Shown one piece after another: positions 47,926-59,865 of a stretch of 64,000 nt of DNA (the first letter of the stretch is position 1; the number at the start of each line of letters is the position of its first letter). Origin of the DNA: Rhyacophila brunnea (Eukaryota > Arthropoda > Insecta > Trichoptera > Rhyacophilidae); assembly GCA_022495005.1 (NCBI GenBank), contig JAGYXB010000440.1:310001-374000 (forward strand), read 5' to 3'. The notes beneath the pieces are model-generated. The model was not told the origin of the DNA. It made no database searches and worked only from the letters and a program-made list of their open reading frames with translations. The position numbers were made by a program, and so were the translations under genes.

Positions 47926-48814
47926 GTTATCAGATGCAAAAATATGAATGGAGAACGACTTGGAGTGGAGGGCGACATTGTAGCTTTGAAATGAAAAACA
48001 ATAAAATTAAGTAACTCATTTGTTTGTTATGTAAGTATATACCTACCTACTAGACAAAATTGCACCGCATGCGACTTTTTTCCTAGGCATAAAAAAAATA
48101 ACATTTTTAGATCCACAGTACGTAAAACAAAAAGAAAAGATATGGAGAATGTCCGTCTGAGTGATTTTTTATTAATTATTTGCTTTTTTGACAATGTGAA
48201 TTCATTTTTTCTCATTTTGTTGAATATTTTTATTAAACATATTCATGAGAGGTATCTAATATTTATACAGATATTATAAAGAGATATTGATATATGCTTT
48301 GATATAAGGCATATGCCGAGAACTTAAAGTACGTCCCTTCTATGGAAATAAAGAGGTATGTGTATTAAGATTTCCGATCCTTTGATTATAAATCCCTGAT
48401 AGTGAGGCTTCTCACGTTCACTTCTGAATAAATAGCCAAGTGACATTTGGAAGGAATCTTTCGGCTTAGAAAATCTAAAACTGTGGCTACTGGATGATTA
48501 ACCGTCACAAAAAATGATATTAAAAAAATCTTTATGCAATGAGTGAAATATGTTCATAATTTATTTCCTTTCCATAATGTATCGATGACTTCGTGAGAAA
48601 CCGTAATACCTATTAATTAATATAATTGCTTAGTTGTTTTTTCCTGTAGCAAAAAAAATAAATACCACGTAAATTTAATCATAATAAAACATATTTTATT
48701 GGTAAAATATAGACAAATCTATAATATATTTCATGATAGAAGATTTCGATTTTAACTATGAAGAGAAAGTTTTTCGACCAGATAAATAAACCACAAACAT
48801 TAATACATTTTTTA
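47926..48814. other. Intergenic stretch, nothing recognised
   Basis: AT-rich, short ORFs only. Confidence 0.4.
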
Positions 48815-49610
48815 ATCATCATCAGCCAAGTTCGATCCACTCTACTTTAGGAAGACCTCCCCTAGCTACATCGCTATACATCGAAGGGCGTGTAGTCGTT
48901 ATTTGCTTTGTTCCACTACACCCGTTATTCGTTTAATATCTGAAGGTTGCTCGTGAGCGTGACATGACGTGTTCCGGCAGTGTTGAATGGTACACGAGTT
49001 GGTGTTTTATAGCGTTTATATTATGGCGCACATTAACTTATTTGTTATTACACGGCAAATAACACGGTGTTAAATTATGACTGAGCGTCTCCACACAGGA
49101 GCGAGGTCTCTAGACAACTGTCAGTTTTTTTATTTCCGCTTCGAAACTGTCTATGCCCCAAACATGAGCATAGACAATTACGTGGCAGTTGTAGAGTTGG
49201 GTAAAACCTCTACACATCCACCGAACTTCATGAGTTCGTGTATCCAGCGGGTTTTAGGGCGTCTCCGCGGGCGTTTAGTGCCCCTGGAGTACCTGTATGA
49301 CGGCATTTGTCCAGTGGTAGTCCACTAGCCGAGCGACATCTCCAACCGATTGCCATTTTGTCTGCTCAGCGACCTCTATCACATCGCGTAGGTACTCTTG
49401 TCTGCTTCGTATTCCATTGTTTTTTTTGTGATCTTTACGCGTTATACCCAAAGTGCACTTTTCCATACCACGTTGCGCTACTCGTATTTTTTTAGATTAT
49501 AGTCCATGTTTCACATGCATACGTGAGTATTGGTAGTACACAGTTAGTTGTTGACCCGCTCGATTTGAGTGCCATTGGTGAGGAATGCTTCTGGTTCAGC
49601 AAATCGGTTT
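48815..49610 (-). pseudogene. Decayed RTE-like LINE, ORF2 C-terminal part and 3' end
   Basis: Minus-strand reading. It includes NCVLPILTYACETWT (about 49560-49505), then after a stop and shift RVAQRGMEKCTLGITRKD, then RSRQEYLRDVIEVAEQTKWQ, DYHWTNAVIQ and, in another frame, RRRPKTRWIHELMK (about 49270-49225). This is the usual C-terminal order in RTE-like LINEs (CETWT, LRVxQRxMERxMLGI, K-x-KWQ, GRPxTRW). It then decays into a stretch ending ggctgatgatgatt at about 48815, the short tandem 3' end common in this group. Several stops and frameshifts are present; endonuclease and most of the reverse transcriptase are absent. Confidence 0.8.
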
Positions 49611-49776
49611 ATCATAAATATTGTCTTTAAGACTTTTAATATTTCATAATAAATGTAAAATTAACTCATTGAGATAAACGTACAATTATTTTTTTTTTTT
49701 TTTTTGTGATTTTACCGAGGCTTTGACTGCGACTCGCTGTCATATCGCCTCTTCTCTTCTAGAAGGGATCCGTCGA

Positions 49777-52700
49777 TCAGGTCCTCACTCCTATTCTGTT
49801 AAATAACTTTACAATTTTGCCTAACTCTTCCGTCTTACCCACCGCCAGGACACCCTTCAATTCGTCGACATTCTCATAGATATCTGCAATTCGCAGCTGT
49901 ACTCTGTGAACTTCATATTTGGGGCACTGCAGTGCTATATGTACAATGTCCTCTAAAACATGACATTCATCGCAGAGCTGCGATTCGCTTCTTCCCATGA
50001 GGACATCAAATCTCTTGCCCATGGTGTGCCCTGTTCTTAGCCTCAGTATTATCTTAAGCTCATTCCTCGTCAAAGAAGACTCTACAAACCAGGGCACCTC
50101 TCGTGGTGTTGGTAGAATCGACTTACTCCATTTCCCCTTTTCTAATGATGCCCTATGGTGAAAATCTATCCACATACTATGGCACATTTTCTTTATAGCC
50201 TCATTCCAGTCCAGGTTTTCTGGTATCCACTGATATGGTACCCCTGAATGGCCGGCTACCTTTGCCAGATCATCTGCCCTTTCATTTCCCTCAATGCCCA
50301 TGTGCGATGGGATCCATTGAAGGCATAGATCTCCTCCTCTATTTTTCTTGGCGTCGATCTGGTCAAGGATGTGGTATGCTATGGTTTTACTGTTATGTGA
50401 GCGAGTTGCTGCGGCAAGATGTTGTAAAGCGCTTTTGAGTCTGTTAAAATGACAGCGGATTGCGCCGAGAAATCATCGCTTAAAGTGTATTTAATTGCTT
50501 CGTTTATCGCGATGAGTTCCGCCGTCATTATTGGTATTGCTGGGTTTAGCTTCCAGCTCTTGTTTATACCTACTTCTGGTATCACAAGAGCTGCTCCTGC
50601 TCTATTCTGATCTTTGGATCCATCTGTATAAAGGTGGCTCCATCCTGCGTACCTCTCTGTCAGCATTTTTTCGACACGCTCTCTTCCTTTATCGGATACT
50701 ATGCTCCGTTTTGGTTTGTCTATTCCTTTGACCTCTAGTTGGATAACAGAGCTGAGGTCGTAGGTACCAACTGGCCTCCTCAGCGAATACATACCTAGGC
50801 ATTTTGTATTTAATACCTCCCAACTTTCTGTGGCTTTTAGGATTCCTACCAGTAGAGGGAGCTTTCTTTTCTCATAATATGTATTGCTTTCAACAAGCTC
50901 GTATAGGAGTTTCACCTATGCCAATATGGGGTTATCTATTATAGATTTCCACTTCATCCATGTCTTGGTAGCCAGTGCCCATCTCCTGACATTCAGTGGA
51001 GGTACGCTGAGTTCCGCTTGGAGCACGTGAATGGGTGTTGTCCTGATAAATCCTCCACATATTCTTAATGCTTTGGACTGGATGCGGTCTAGCCTCACCA
51101 AATTAGTTTCGGCGGCGGAGTGGTAAAACATGCTCCCGTAATCTAATCGGCTTCTAATGAGTGCCGTGTATAACCTTCTCATATGAATGGGGTGTACGCC
51201 CCACCCACCTCCCGCGAGTACTTTGAGTATGTTCAGAGGTTGTGTCAGGCTATTCGCGCAATGACTAATATGATGCTTCCACGTTAGTCTATAGTCCAGG
51301 TTCATACCTAAAAATTTATAAGTGTCTACTCTTTCTATTATAGTGCCGTCGATTTTTAAGTTAAGCTGGTTTTGTCTCTTGCCTCTGGCAAAAAGAACCA
51401 CCTTAGTTTTGCTGGGAGCTACTTTGAGGCCTCGCGTTTCCAATAATAATTTCATTTCGTCAAGACTCTTCTGCATTAACCTTTGACATTCATCTACTCT
51501 TTTTCCCGAACAAAAAAGTGCGAAATCATCTGCATATTGTACAATGTTGACCCTCGTCATTAACTTTAATATGTCAGTTGTAAGAATGTTGAATAGTAAT
51601 GGGGATAGGGGGTCTCCTTGCGGAAGGCCTCTTGAGCATACCGTACTCTTCTTTTCATTATTAATGCACATGGTGATTTTTCTTTCATTTAAATACTGCT
51701 TAAGATATTTAGTGATCTTCCCACCGATTCCCCATTCATTCAACACCCTTGACACTTCTTTCACATGCACATTATTATACGCATCCTGGATGTCCAGGAA
51801 TGTTGTCAGGGTTACTTCGTTTTTGACCTGTGCTGCATTGATGTCTAGTACTAGGTTGCCTATGTTCTCCAGAGTCGACTTTTGCCTTCTGAATCCCGTA
51901 GTATTGTGATGAAATAGTTGTTTTTTCTCTGCAAACCATTCGATTCTTCTTGCAATCATCTGGTTGAACGTTTTGCACATGCATGATATGAGTGCAATTG
52001 GTCTGACTGACGACACTAGGGTAGGGTCTCGCCCTGGTTTTAAGATTGGGATAATCATTGTTTCCTTCCATTGCCTAGGGACTTTGCCGGTTTCCATGAT
52101 TAAGTTGAATATCTCCACTAGTTTATTTTTTCCGATCTCTGGCAGCTGAGCGATCATGGAATATGAAACTTCGTCCATGCCGGGGGCAGTGTCTTTATTT
52201 TTGGTTACTGATCTTAGTTCCGCCACTGTAAGAATTTTATTCATTGTATCATTAGGATTATATGTTTCCTGTTCTGCGATTTCTTCCTTCATTTCGTCAC
52301 TTTTACTTGCTAGTTGTTGAAGGAGGAGTGACGCCATGCTTTCATCCAGTTGATTATTGAATTTGTTTCCCGATTTGCCCTTCATCCAACTCATTTTTCT
52401 CCACATTTCTGAGTAGGAAGTTTCCGAGTTGACGGAGTCACAAAATGTTTTCCAACTTTCTCTTTTGGCTTTTAGGATTACTTTTCGAGTCGTGGCTTGC
52501 TTTTTCTTTAGTTCTAGGTAGTTTTCTGTGGAACTGATTTTTTTGAAGCGAGTATAGGCAAGCCTTCTCTCAGCGATTGCCTTTGATACTTCGGAGTTCC
52601 ACCATGGTTTTGGTCTAAAGTTTGGGTGACTGCATACTTTGAGTCTCGGAATGCTTGAATTTGCCCCATTATTCAATATTGCCTCCAATTTATCATACTC

Positions 52701-53481
52701 TACTTGTGCATCTCTGGTAGGTTCTCTAAGTCTGTCTATGTCATTTGAGATTATTTCTCGATATTGTTCCCAGTTTGCTTTAGGGTAATTTCTTCTTGGG
52801 ATGATTTCTGTTTGGCATTGATTTTCCACAAACTCGATGATAATGGGTAAGTGGTCACTGCCCATCGTATCGGAGTCTATTTTCCAATCGGTTTCCAGTA
52901 CCAGCTCGTTGGAGATAAATGTTATATCCGGTGCCGCTCCTCTCTGATTTGGAGGGGCAACCCTGGTACTTTGTCCATTGTTAATCGCTACTAAGTCAGA
53001 GTAAAGGCATACGTCAGCGACATCCTCTCCTCTTGCGTCTCGAAGTATATGATCCCACATTGGGTGGTGTGCATTGAAATCTCCACCCATAATTGATCCC
53101 TCTCCCAATTGATCGAAGAGCCTGCTCCATGCGTTTTTCCGAATGGTAACATTGGGTTTACAATATATTGCTGTCACTGTTTTTAGTTTTTGTGTCCCTC
53201 TGATTTCGACTTGACATGCCTCCAGTTCAGTTGGAAGGCCTTGTAGACGCCAGTGTTTTATGCACCAGAATCGCTATTCCTCCGTAACCATCCCCTCTGT
53301 CTTTTCTATACATCGTGTAATAATTGAATTTCAGATAGTCTAATTCAGACCTCAGCCAAGTCTCTGAGATTAATGCTATTGAATTTTTTTGTCTTATTAA
53401 GTAGAGTTCTATATCATCCTTTTTTTGCTTCATACTTCTGGCATTCCATTGTAAAATCCTAATTTGTTTTTTACTATCCAT
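49777..53481 (-). pseudogene. LINE ORF2: endonuclease, reverse transcriptase, RNase H; three lesions
   Basis: About 1,235 codons. The N-terminal APE-like endonuclease shows QWNARSM, ETWL, GGDFNAHHPMWD and SDHLPI. The reverse transcriptase (about 52240-51300) shows TAPGMDEVS, GLPQGDPLSPLLFN and the catalytic YADD (51525-51536). RNase H shows YTDGSKD, TAELIAINEA, LTDSKALYN and GNERADDLAK, giving its D-E-D-D residues. The tail has a Cys-x2-Cys-x7-His-x4-Cys knuckle near 49920-49970. The enzyme would nick DNA, copy the element RNA and degrade the RNA strand. Lesions: a frameshift in the endonuclease near 53240, an in-frame TAG at 50916-50918 before RNase H, and a frameshift near 50415 inside RNase H. 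The start ATG overlaps the ORF1 stop (ATGGATAG). Confidence 0.92.
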
Positions 53482-54787
53482 TTTGCTCCAGAACCTCTCC
53501 TAGAATTTCCTTTAAGTGTCCTTCTTTGAATTGTTTGCATACCCAGTCCACTGCTTTAATTATTAGTTGTTTAATGATCTGCTGCCAGTCTCCCCCTTTC
53601 AGCAAGACTTTCATAATTTCTCCCATCGCGTTAACCTCTGTCTTCCCCTTTGAATTTTTCTTATTTTTTGTAGGCTTTACGCTACTACCTGTAGCTATTA
53701 TTGTTGAGCCTGAAGCTTCTACCACCGCTTCTTCTTTCTTTTTGATTTCCTTAGTTTTTTGAATTGTTTCGCTTTCATCTCTTCCTACGATTTTTTTTTG
53801 TTTTAATATGTCAGCATAGCTATTATTTAACATATTTTTTTTTGCTTCCTTGAAAGGTATGTTCATTTTTTTCATTGCTTCTTTGCAATTCTTTTCCTCT
53901 TGCCACTTTGGGCATTTTTGGCTGTTTGCCGCGTAGTTACCTTTGCAATTGATGCACGTAATTTCTTCATTGTTTTCGCAGGTTTTGTGGTTTTCACCAC
54001 ACTTAGGGCACGTTTCTACTGTACGTCCGCAATTGTTCGCGATATGTCCATATCGCCAGCATTTGTAGCATTGCATAACCCTGAATACATACGGTTCTAC
54101 AGCAAAAGAGACTCCATATATGTAAATTGTTCTCGGCAATATTTTCTCCCCAAATTTAATACTGACTGACGAGGTCTTTGTCAGCTCTCCTGTATCACCT
54201 TTTCTTGTCAACCTCTTAAGGTTGATTACTTTTGCATCACTTTTGATTTCCATTTGCAGTTCTTGGAGGTCCATATCAATATCGACTTTTCTTATTACTC
54301 CATAAGAGCAGGAGTCATTCTCTTTGGTCACAAAACCGAGATCTTTGAGTTCTCCAGCTTGTTTCACTTTATCTGCTTCTTTTTCGTCTTCTACTTGGAT
54401 GTACGTCTTTAAATTTTTATTGTAAATTTTCTGTACTTTTACTCCTGCCTTATGCAGCATCTGCGCTATTTTTAACTTTAATGGAATTTTACTTCCCGTC
54501 GCTATCATGACGATGTTTTGGTTTCCCTTTGGAGTGACCCCAGAGTCTCTTCTGGGTTTTTTTCCAGAGGTCACCGTCTGCCATTCTTCTTCTTTTTCTC
54601 CAACCACTTCCTCTTCATCATCGTTTCTTTTCTTCTTCGATTTTTTGGTTTCATTCACTTCCATTGTGGTGTTTTCCATTTTATTGTTTTTGCCGTTCAC
54701 GCGGTCTTGGAATTCGCGCAACAGTGTGAACAAAAAACAGTGTGGACAACCCCTCGCTTCACAGCGTTTGACGCACTCCCCGCACAA
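53474..54787 (-). CDS. LINE ORF1, nucleic-acid-binding Gag-like protein, intact frame
   Basis: 437 codons without interruption. ORF1 proteins of this group coat the element RNA and act as chaperones in the ribonucleoprotein. The N-terminal 20 residues are Cys-rich (MCGECVKRC...GCPHC). A charged, lysine- and glutamate-rich region follows (about 45-80), then an RRM-like middle (about 90-235) and zinc knuckles. Knuckle 1 is Cys240-x2-Cys243-x4-His248-x4-Cys253 (CYKCWRYGHIANNC). Knuckle 2 is Cys260, Cys263, His267, Cys270. Knuckle 3 keeps Cys278, Cys281 and Cys292, but the expected His is Tyr285, so zinc binding there may be weak. The C terminus is lysine-rich. The frame ends 8 bases into ORF2 (overlap ATGGATAG), which suggests termination-reinitiation for ORF2 translation. 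The start could be the later Met37 instead. Confidence 0.88.
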   Translation of the reverse strand: MCGECVKRCEARGCPHCFLFTLLREFQDRVNGKNNKMENTTMEVNETKKSKKKRNDDEEEVVGEKEEEWQTVTSGKKPRRDSGVTPKGNQNIVMIATGSKIPLKLKIAQMLHKAGVKVQKIYNKNLKTYIQVEDEKEADKVKQAGELKDLGFVTKENDSCSYGVIRKVDIDMDLQELQMEIKSDAKVINLKRLTRKGDTGELTKTSSVSIKFGEKILPRTIYIYGVSFAVEPYVFRVMQCYKCWRYGHIANNCGRTVETCPKCGENHKTCENNEEITCINCKGNYAANSQKCPKWQEEKNCKEAMKKMNIPFKEAKKNMLNNSYADILKQKKIVGRDESETIQKTKEIKKKEEAVVEASGSTIIATGSSVKPTKNKKNSKGKTEVNAMGEIMKVLLKGGDWQQIIKQLIIKAVDWVCKQFKEGHLKEILGEVLEQNG

Positions 54788-55079
54788 AGTGCACTATCCG
54801 TGCAACAATAAATATTTTTCACTTTTTCTCAAGCACTGGCACTGATTGTCAAAATCACATGGGACCACACATGTTGAGTTTATTGTCAAATTCATTTACA
54901 AACAATATTATTTTTGTTGTATCCCGTATTTATAACCGTTCGCGAGTAACCAGGCGAATAGCGACACGAATACGCAAGCGAAGTTGTACAACCTCACTCC
55001 ACCGCTTCCGACTGAAATTAATTTATTTATGCGATGGATCATAGTAAATTTTACATTTGGGATGTATTTTGTTAAATAA

Positions 55080-55300
55080 CACCGTTCAGAATAGTAACAC
55101 AAGGCCTCCCCTAGCTCTCTCCACTCTTCTCGAACCCTAGTTTCTCGCTGCCACGTACCTACGTACTTCCACCGAACATAACGACTTCGTCGATGCACCG
55201 GTTGTCAGGGCGAGTCTGTGGTTTTTTGTGTCCCTAAGTACAATTGTATGACTGCATTTGCCCAGCGGTTATCAACCCATTTCCATGTAGGTATATTTTC
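55080..55300 (-). pseudogene. Decayed LINE ORF2 C-terminal fossil
   Basis: The minus strand reads VDNRWANAVIQL, a stop, then RYVRWKYVGTWQRETR and VREEWRELGEALCYY. This matches the end of RTE-like ORF2 proteins (...DxRWxxxVLxW..., WxRxAQDRxEWRxLGEAY). It overlaps in content with the fossil at 48815-49610 (both contain a WxNAVIQ segment), so these are two copies and not one element split by the I-group LINE. The longer ORF 54908-55198 includes non-LINE sequence at its end. Confidence 0.62.
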
Positions 55301-55342
55301 TAATATGTATGTTTCTAAACTTATTTCTTAAATCCTGTGGAC

Positions 55343-56031
55343 GGTAACCGGACAAAACAGAACATGACAAAATAGAACAGTGATAAAACAGAACAGCCAG
55401 GAGAAAATAAAACATTCATTTTTGTGGAATCTTTTTATTAATTAAATACTATAAAACTTAAGTTTATAAACAAAATATATTTAAATATTAAATATTTTTC
55501 AATTTTTAAGTGAAATAATCAACTGTTTATTTGGTACCTATATACACATTGTTTAACAAAAGAGTTCTAATGAAAATAATGCATTTTTTTTTAAATATAT
55601 TGATTGATGAGGAAAATACAAGTTATGCAACGGATTATAAAACGCATTTTGGAAATAATTAGTATCCGCAAACTATGTAAGTATAATAAAATTGTATACA
55701 ATTATCTTTTTTGTCCATATTCAACGGAAAACCTGATACGGATTAAATAATTCATCCCTTTCTATATGGGAACGTTTAATTACTCTATATGTAAAAAAAT
55801 ATTTTCAAAATAACTGTTTCGTAAAAAGTGTACATAAGTATACTTATATAGGTATACCTAATAAACAGTTGATGATTTCACTTAAAAATTGAAAATATTA
55901 AATATTTATAAGTACTTATATATATATATTTCGTTTATAAACTTAAGTTTTATAAGTATTTAATTAATAAATAGATTTCACAAAAATGAATGTTTTATTT
56001 TCGCCCGGCTGTTCTGTTTTGTAATGGAACC
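55343..56031. mobile_element. Foldback element, family 6, copy B
   Basis: Arms of about 190-200 bp (55343-55540 and 55838-56031) are inverted copies. They share attcatttttgtg, ttattaattaaatac, aaaacttaagtttataaac and aatttttaagtgaaat blocks. The left end has three caaaacagaac-like units, the right end only one. The central loop of about 300 bp is AT-rich and non-coding. No target duplication was found. Confidence 0.75.
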
Positions 56032-59000
56032 CTATAATCATAATATCACCTTGATGCAATTACAAAATTGGTCGTATTTTATTGGCGAACTATGAAATAC
56101 ATAGAATGACAATAATTTTATTGAATCATAGTCAGATCGATCGCTTAAAGTTAAAGGATAAGAGCACTCATCGGACAGAGAATAATGTGAGCTGCGTAGG
56201 GTACTTATGTTTCTCAATCAATTAATTTATCATCTCATTTTTAATCCGTATCGAATGTTTCAACGTTGGTGTAAATATATGTGATATTCTTAAGAAGCAC
56301 TGGCGAGACTTAAATCCCAATGGGGAGGATTCCGATTTCAAGGCCTCGTTATGGCATAACGACAGTTTTCATATCGTCACTTTCGGATCCAATTTGTTGA
56401 AATATTAGCATTTCGCCAACGCAAAACTGAAAGGTTATATTGTAGTTTGATAAATAACTAAGAGATACCAGCCATAAATAAGGTATAATAAATTCCTTGA
56501 CTCGTCAATAGAATAAAATTTAATACAATAGCTCGAACATCCTACTATAATAAATGTCATATCGCCATAACTGATACAAAGAAAACGAGAACAAAATTAT
56601 CATGATGCTGTTACGATGAAAACAATAAAATAAAATATAAACCAAAATGGCAAATAGTAGTATTTTACAGTTAAGAATGCGGCATATAATAATGATTACT
56701 AAAGTCAACAACTGAATATTGAAAAATATGTAGGTATAATAATATTTGTTTAAAAACGTTTATATTTTTCGGGTGTTATAGGTAAATAAAAAGATAATAT
56801 AATTAATTTTGAAAATTTTGAAACAGTTAATCTTTTTTTAAACATCCGCTACTAAGGTGGAGCACATGGCACTTCAAGAATCCATATCGCTCGATAATAT
56901 TCTTGTGTCTTCTCAGGTTATGACAACATCTCGTATCTTAGCCTTATACACCATGTGGGCGAGCGAACTTTGAGAATGCTGGAATCCAGTTAGCCAAATC
57001 GACGCTCGTGGCCGTCGGAAGCATCTGTTTTTGAAGCCAAACATAATGTAATGTATCTCGGTAAGGTAACTTGACTCTCTAACGTAAAGCAGCACCATCA
57101 GAATGTAAGCATGCATAAGATCGCAGGCGCCTTTCGTAACTCGAAAGCATAAACTAAGGGCTCATCCATTTTAATGTGTTGTACGTTTCTTTGTAAGGAC
57201 TCTTCTTGATCGTTCTCTCATGGCTTAAGATCGTGACCATCTTAAAATTCCGTCATATATTAGGCAGAGCGAAGGATGCCCCCAGTAAACTCCTTCACTT
57301 AGTCGCTCCAGCGCGCCGATACTCTTCCTCCGCTTCGGCTTCCTTGGAGGCTACCCAGATTATCCGGTTAATGTCAAATAATATATCCAAAAAAAATCTA
57401 GATTGCGTCTCGAACATATTGTCGAGAGCCGATTATTTCCTAAGTCTCTATATAATTGGCTGGTTAGCACAGACAAATTTGTAAAGACATTGTTTCGGAA
57501 ATATAAGAAATGCTGCTATTCTGTCTAGTACATAATATATCTAATTGTAAATTGGTCAGATTATAAGAGATACATCAAACTGGAACTGAGAGAGTATATT
57601 AATTGAATACAATGGAGTTTCTACAATTGACTGTCCGTCCAATTGGATTAGCAATGCCAAACGCGTTTATTCCTTTAGTATTTCTTATCCCAAAAGGTAC
57701 GATAACCCTAGTCCAATGAGAAATAAAAGGTTATGTACCTATATGCAATTTAGGCACCAATGTGGGTATTAGGATGGGAAAGTTCTTAGAAATAAATTTC
57801 AAGTTGTGTAGTTAACCGTATGTGAGGTAGCGATAGTCGATAAAGTAGACCATGAAACCTACACTAAACGAAGACAGGTATGGAGAGGCGAATGCGAAGG
57901 GCCATCAGAGAAACATGACCGAGTATTAATTAAATTTAACTTATCAGGTTATCGAAAAGGATAACGATTAAATCACAAGCTACCCTTTAAATGAAAAACA
58001 ATGAAAAACACATCGTAAATACGGCATTCATGAGGACCGTTTTTTTATTAGTGTCGAATAACAATATGATAACGCTGTGGTAGATCAGTATCTGAATTCT
58101 GAATTTATTAAAAACGTGACAAATTTATACTACATTCAATTATTTATTAACAAGAGTGAGTTCTGAGTTAAAGATGTTCACAATATGGCATGAAATTTAT
58201 AAAGAAAAATAAGCAATACGATGAAAGTACTTAGTAAAATAATAGCCTTACATATTTAAAAAGTATATTAATGAGTAGAAGCTAAATAGATTATAATTTA
58301 AAAATAAATTCAAAACAACGTCCACTTAAACTCACATCACAGATGTGGACCATAGTAATAACTGAAGTAATTTACTTGGAAACAGTGAATGCCGTCCCAA
58401 TTTTGGAATCACCAATAGCAGAATTGTTATATACCTACCTCCGATGTTTCTGATGTCTTCGATAGTTATCATGGGGGGAATATGATTTGAATTACCCCAT
58501 CATTACCACCTTTAAAATGCACGTTAATTACATCGATCGGCCGCCTGGTCATTACGGGCCGGGTGCGTCTTCAGCGTCCAAAGTATTAAAAACGATAATC
58601 GTTAGGGCGAATATCCACTTAGAATTACGAATAAAAAGTGAATGTGACATATTAGGCCCTTTAAAATATTATATTATAATGCCTATTATAAGGACAGTAT
58701 TCTTTCTAAGCTTTATTATAAACTTGTTAGACATTATTTATAATCATCCGCAGGTACCTAATTAACAAATAAATGTCAAAGGTTAAAAATCCTCCTCCTG
58801 TAAAATAGTATTTTGGTTAATTCGTCCTTTTTACAAAACAACGACGATGCATGGTTAAATTAAATCAAAAGAATAATATTAAATAAATTTATATAAATAT
58901 CAATTACTTGTTAAAAAAGCATATCACAGCTCACGTGTTTCAGAGTCAAGTATAAATCCCTAGAGATCGGCACCGAACGAGATCGAGATTAACAAAACGA

Positions 59001-59431
59001 TACTTTTCGCATTTCTACGACGACTGCTTTCCTATTAACTTGCTGAATACGTACATCAGGCGGGTTTCTCCATGCTTCACGCCAGGGATCCAACCATAAG
59101 CGACATTTTAATTCAATAAATATAATCTAGGAACACAATCAGAATATAAGAAAACGAATAAGTAAAATGGTAAACCTAGTTCAAACCGTATAATATAATA
59201 TGTCATCGTACACTCTTAATATAATATAAAGTTCGGAATAACTTGATTTAAATAAATAATAGATAGTTGGGGGTCGTCATTATCGAGGCTAAGACGTATT
59301 TGTAATAGTTTCGATGTGCTAACTATGTACATTGGATAAGCCAAAGAAACATTTTTTTTCCAGTTACACGTTTTCAAATATTTAAGGTCTGTTTCCGTGG
59401 CAGAAAGTTTTCTTTAATGACTTTGGTATAC
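56032..59431. other. Long intergenic stretch, nothing recognised
   Basis: GC-richer patches at 56920-57120, 57240-57370 and 58530-58590 carry short ORFs (57206-57484 plus, 58487-58765 plus) with no family I recognise. They may be worn element pieces. Otherwise AT-rich. Confidence 0.35.
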
Positions 59432-59439
59432 CCACTAAT

Positions 59440-59816
59440 TAGGGATTGCAATACTGGTATCCCAGTATTTTTCGATACCGAAATAGCGGTTTAAAAAAAA
59501 GATACTGCCGATATATTATTCGGTATTGACAGTGGAAATAAAATATATTAATTAACATAAAAGGATTAAAAGGACTGTATTTTTATTTGATAGGTTGCGC
59601 GATGTTTGGTTTACTTTCGTGGTCCTTCATCGTCCTTGGTGACCAGCAATGACTCATGCTATAAAATATTAACATTTTAAGGAGATTTTTACATATATAA
59701 TAGTTATTCGTATCGTAGATACTTCTGTTTTTTCCGATTACTTTACGAATACCGGTATTCAATAGGAAATACCGAAATGGCGGTATTGGTATTTTCATTC
59801 GGTATTGCAATCCCTA
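59440..59816. mobile_element. hAT MITE, family 5, copy B
   Basis: Flanked by perfect 8-bp duplications ccactaat (59432-59439 and 59817-59824). The right end, read inward, is tagggattgcaataccg; the left is tagggattgcaatactgg. Only 377 bp. The perfect duplication suggests a younger insertion than copy A at 17188-17818. Confidence 0.87.
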
Positions 59817-59865
59817 CCACTAATATCTAGTCAGCCATTGACTACTTCACCGCGTGTGTGATAAT

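Larger units (their letters stand above)
49689..54860 (-). mobile_element. I-group non-LTR retrotransposon (LINE), about 5.2 kb
   Basis: Read on the minus strand the order is a short leader, ORF1 (54787-53474), ORF2 (53481-49777), a short 3' UTR and a 17-base poly(A), seen as a T run at 49689-49705. The 5' boundary is set roughly at 54860. The RNase H domain after the reverse transcriptase favours the I group over jockey, which lacks it. Replication in the family is by target-primed reverse transcription. No target-site duplication could be fixed because the 5' end is uncertain. Few disabling lesions suggest a young copy. Confidence 0.9.

Noticed and set aside
51544..52149. Plus- and minus-strand ORFs (51544-51909, 51775-52071, 51964-52149)
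   Set aside because: They are out-of-frame shadows of the LINE reverse transcriptase.
54507..54845. Phe/Ser-rich plus-strand ORFs
   Set aside because: They are antisense to the lysine- and glutamate-rich part of LINE ORF1.
49689..55300. One RTE-like LINE interrupted by the I-group LINE
   Set aside because: The two flanking fossils contain the same ORF2 segment, so they must come from separate copies.
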